The notes beneath the pieces were generated by a model. The model was not told where the DNA came from. It saw nothing but the letters and a program-made list of their open reading frames with translations, and did not search any database. DNA of 64,000 bases from Cordia subcordata (Eukaryota > Streptophyta > Magnoliopsida > Boraginales > Cordiaceae): positions 15,499,001 to 15,563,000 of the forward strand of contig JAPTOF010000006.1 in the NCBI GenBank assembly GCA_028554755.1, given 5' to 3'. Of the stretch, positions 60,508 to 64,000 are shown piece after piece (the first letter of the stretch is position 1; every line of letters starts with the position of its first letter). A program made the translations under genes and the position numbers.

Positions 60508-61960
60508 TACTATAAATCCTTATAGTTTGTATTTTGATAAGTTCAAGTGAGAATTTTAGTCTTTGTATACATATTTTGGCATTCTTTTAGCTTATTGAAG
60601 TGGGTCTATGCATGTATTACAAATCATTCATAAACTTTGCAAAAGGATTAGCAAATATTGCTTGATTTTGGCATATTCACCATTTGATTAACGAACATAT
60701 ATGTCGTAAGGCCTTACAGTTTGCATATAGTTAGATTAGTTGGATAAACTTCAAGTTTACAATTTTAGTTTTGGGATATACTATGGAGTTGAAGATGAAA
60801 CTCGTGTTTGCAACCAATCATCTATAAGCATGGAAAATGCATATAATTAGATGATAATGCAATTTTGACCTACCACAAAAAGATATTAGAAATCTCTATT
60901 TTAGGACATGCTAATGTAGAATCACTTTTACTAAAATGCTTCATGACAAATATTGCAACTATCATCATAGGCATCTTAAATTCCACCTTCAATAAAAGTG
61001 GCAACCAATGTCAAATGGACCTCAAACATATGTGGATCTCTCATCTGCACAAAAAAAAAAAAAAAAATTGAAGCCTTTACTACAAAACCTAAAATTCTAT
61101 AACTAAACTTTCAGACATTTGTAAGACATTTTTCATATAATTAACAATATGTATTTCTAACTCAAAAGCAAAGCTGAAAACCGAACGTCAAATAAGTGAA
61201 ACTCACTTGTGCACTTGCATACAAACTACAATGGAGAGGACAAAAGAAAAATAAGAGGAAAAAGATTCAAAAAAAGTAAAAGGCAAAACAACTTTAAATT
61301 GCACCATCAATAACTTAAGTAAATTAGCCTTGGAATGTGCAGAGCTAAAATTTTATTCAATAGGTTGCCCTTTTAGACACATGTGTAGAGTATAAAAATA
61401 TGATTATAAATATTTTCATATTATATACAAAAAAATGCATATTTTAAAAAGTACATAGTGTAAGCAACAAAATTAAGAATCAAAATTTCCCACTATCAGT
61501 ACAAAAGTTGTCTTTATCATACATACACCACAAATTTGATTAAAATCACATAAAAAGAAATACAAACCAAGAAAATGGAAAATTTTTACCAAAAAATATT
61601 ATATTTTCCCGAAAAACATATAACACTTAGATTGTAGACCATAAGAAGCTAAAAATCAATTAATAGTTGTTATATAAACATAACAAAAATTATGGAAATT
61701 ACATCATGTAAGTCTCAGTAACGTTGATTTACCATTTTGTACATTTATGCCACCTTCTACTTCTTTTCTGCAAATTATTAGCTCAAACTTCTTCTTCTAT
61801 ATGCCTATCTCTTTTAACCAAAAAAATATACCCCTATCTCTTTAGCTATGTCTTTCTTTGCCTTGCCAATTGCCACCTTAAGCTTTTTATTTTAATTTTG
61901 ATATAAATTATGTTTGCTCTTGCCAAACAAAAAAAGAAAAGTAGTAGAGGCTTTGGTTAT
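60508..61960. other. Intergenic AT-rich DNA, nothing recognised
   Basis: No gene or element supported. An A-run lies at 61049-61067. Confidence 0.6.
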
Positions 61961-61979
61961 GCTTCACCTCTTTGTCCTT

Positions 61980-62578
61980 CTCTGGCACATCATGCTTTTG
62001 CCAACTCCACTTTCACCATCTTTATCCACTTTTGTTGCACAATATATACAATTGATGGTAGTGCACAATTGTATAGGTGAGTTAAAGTATCCTTTTATAT
62101 TCGTTGGATTTTTGGTTTCAAATTCATCTAAACGTCTGCCCTTGTACAAAATGAGTGAATACAATATATTTGATGAAATTACAAGGTTCTCAAAATGGAA
62201 GAGTGCATGTACATGTTTGTGTGAATGAACACAATATGCTCAATGAAATTGCAAGGTGTGAAAAACCACATGCTTTTCCCCACCCCTCTGTCGATATCTT
62301 TATCCACTTCTACTGCATGATATGTATGGTTAATGGTTGTGCCAAAAAGAGAGAAGAAAGAAAAAAGGAAATACAACATTGCACAACTATAGAGCGAGCT
62401 AAAGAATCCTTTCATTTTCAATGGTTTTCTTGTTTCAAATTCTGCTCTTGTACAAAATGAGTGAACATAATATACTTGGTGAAATTGAAAGGTTTTCAAT
62501 ATGGAAGAGTACATGTTTATATATATGAGAATGAATGCAATACGTTAGATGAACTTGCAAGGTGTGAAAAACTAATTT
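61980..62578. repeat. Tandem repeat, unit about 306 bp, just under two copies
   Basis: TGTACAAAATGAGTGAA starts at 62145 and 62451. Both copies continue with AATATA.TTG.TGAAATT...AGGTT.TCAA.ATGGAAGAGT.CATGT. The upstream half (TCTTTATCCACTT.T..TGCA...) at 62018 and 62301 also repeats. Frames in the copies encode similar peptides (ITRFSKWKSA / GFQYGRVHV), but the shared reading is short and has no known domain. Confidence 0.8.
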
Positions 62579-62723
62579 GTTTGGATGGATTGTACTGTAT
62601 CATTGTCTTTGTAAATTCTTGCGTATTACTTAGATACTCTACTTGGATTTGACTATACAATTTATCTATTAAAAAATAAATTCAATTTCTCTAAAAAATA
62701 ATGAAGGTGATCATTTTAAGTTT

Positions 62724-62826
62724 TTTTCTTTCTTTCTTTTTTTTTGCTGAACTACCCACCCTCATGGGATTAAATACCTCATGCTGGGGGGATATACTCT
62801 CAATCACTTGAGTTATCCCTTAATCC
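62724..62826 (-). mobile_element. Short tRNA-derived SINE
   Basis: 103 bp between 12-bp direct repeats CATTTTAAGTTT (62712-62723 and 62827-62838). On the minus strand it starts GGATTAAGGGATAACTCAAG, with a box A-like TAACTCAAGTGATTGAG, a worn box B-like GAGGTATTTAATCCC, and ends in an A-rich tail (AAAGAAAGAAAGAAAA). These features mark a LINE-mobilised SINE. Confidence 0.75.
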
Positions 62827-63229
62827 CATTTTAAGTTTGATAAACATGAATCGGATTGTTTTGAACCTTTTCCTTTCTATAGACTTTTGGCTGGGAGTAG
62901 AACATTGCATTTTTGGACATTGCCTCTTTTGGAGTAAGTCCAAAAATTCCATCTCTTGCACACATTATCGAGTTATTGCTATTATCAATAAAGCTAATAA
63001 CTATGGATCCATTAAAAAAGATTGAAGCTAGACTTCATAGCAAGCAAAACACTATAAATAAAAATGTCAAAAGCTAGTCAGTTAACTTATAAGTTTGCTT
63101 CCAGTCTAGCTCATAGCAGAGCAGTCTATATTCGGAGGTTTTATTAGTTTTCTACTAATTATTACAATAATTTATGTGAATATAGGTTGTTCCAGTTTTA
63201 GCTAGACCAGAAGCAGACTCGTAAATTGA

Positions 63230-64000
63230 TTGACTTGTTCGCGTCTTCACCAACTGTTGACATTTTTATACATGGCATTTTGCTTGTTGTGAATTCTAGC
63301 TTCGATATTTATGATGGACCCATAGCTATTGGCTTTGTTGATAATAGCAGTGACTTGCCAATATGTGCAAAAGATGGAGTTTTTGACTTGCTGCAAAATA
63401 TCAAGAATTTGTTTCTATTGATTGGCCCATTTTTGTTGATTTTTTTCTTTTTGCAAACCGCTATCCCAACCCAACCCTGTCTCCTACAGGATTTAGACCT
63501 TGTTGAGAGAGGTAATCTTAACCACTTCATATTGACCTAAGGTAAGTCCACTTTCCCAATAATGTCACTTTATTTCTCTATAATTCTATATTGACAACTC
63601 TTTCTTTATAATTGTACCTTGATAACTTATTTTCCACCATTTGACTTCATCATGCCAAAAAAGACACTACAAATCTTGAAAGTGAAGACAACCTGGTTGG
63701 GTGAGAAATATTTCTAAGAACAAATTCATTGTACTTTTATTCATAAGGCGGACATTTTTATTCATGACATTTTGCTTGCGGTGAAGTCTAGTTTTGATAT
63801 TTATTGTAGATTCATGGCTATTGGCTTTTTTGATAATAGCAGTGCTTGGTAATATGTGCAACAAATGGAGATTTTGATTTACTCCAAAAGATCAAGAATT
63901 TGTTTCTATTGATTGGTCCATTTCTGTTGTTTTCTTTTTTTACAAACCCCCAATCCAACCCAACCCCATTTCCCACAGATTTGGGCCCAAGTTATCATAC
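63230..64000 (+). repeat. Direct duplication with 489-bp spacing, second copy cut by window end
   Basis: GACATTTTTATACATGGCATTTTGCTTG (written in parts: GACATTTTTATACATGG, CATTTTGCTTG) at 63257 recurs at 63748 with few changes. The similarity runs about 250 bp through TCAAGAATTTGTTTCTATTG (63402 and 63890) and CCAACCCAACCC. The first copy has a 104-codon frame (63226-63540) with a hydrophobic part IGPFLLIFFFLQTAIPTQP; the second has stops and the frame is not conserved. No gene is recognised. Confidence 0.75.

Noticed and set aside
1..64000. CRISPR array or bacterial-type operon
   Set aside because: The repeats present are transposon, microsatellite or tandem-duplication repeats of eukaryotic type; none has regular short repeats with unique spacers.

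Overview
The window is nuclear DNA from a flowering plant, most likely a eudicot. It is AT-rich, its two intact genes are multi-exon with typical plant GT-AG introns, and most of the rest is nested plant transposable elements. No species is assigned.

Two host genes look intact, both on the minus strand. The first (12.8-17.3 kb, 11 coding exons, 364 codons) encodes a peroxisomal (S)-2-hydroxy-acid oxidase of the long-chain type, ending in the SKL peroxisomal signal. The second (20.6-23.8 kb, 9 coding exons, 522 codons) encodes a SAP-domain protein with a C-terminal CCCH zinc finger. Every exon junction in both genes was checked for reading phase and closes without a frameshift. A roughly 60-bp relic of the 25S rRNA 5' end lies upstream of the oxidase.

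The flanks are layered transposons. From 1 to 8.3 kb there is a decayed Athila/Tat-type Ty3 element on the minus strand, cut by a solo LTR. A Ty1/copia 3' end and LTR follow (8.35-9.66 kb), then a LINE relic (9.8-11.5 kb) and a MITE. From 24.07 to 29.48 kb lies a nearly complete Mutator-like element with 110-114 bp terminal inverted repeats and two convergent genes, a MuDR-type transposase and a small GRF-like zinc-finger/membrane protein. Each gene is broken by a single in-frame stop. From 29.6 to 36.3 kb a LINE carries a nested tRNA-derived SINE and a solo LTR.

From 36.5 to about 55.8 kb the window is Helitron territory. There are two related 3' termini, a minus-strand RepHel pseudogene, an upstream RPA-like pseudogene, a short non-autonomous LTR element and a solo LTR inserted into them, a foldback element, and the 3' part of a leucine-rich-repeat receptor-like protein pseudogene that is itself hit by a MITE.

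From 55.9 to 64 kb the sequence is mostly low-complexity and tandemly duplicated: an 84-bp triplication, a complete non-autonomous Helitron beside a partial copy, a 306-bp tandem repeat, a second small SINE and a 489-bp-spaced duplication. No CRISPR array, operon or clearly new molecular system is visible. The most informative items are the oxidase active site, the MULE gene pair and the reconstructable nesting order of the transposons.
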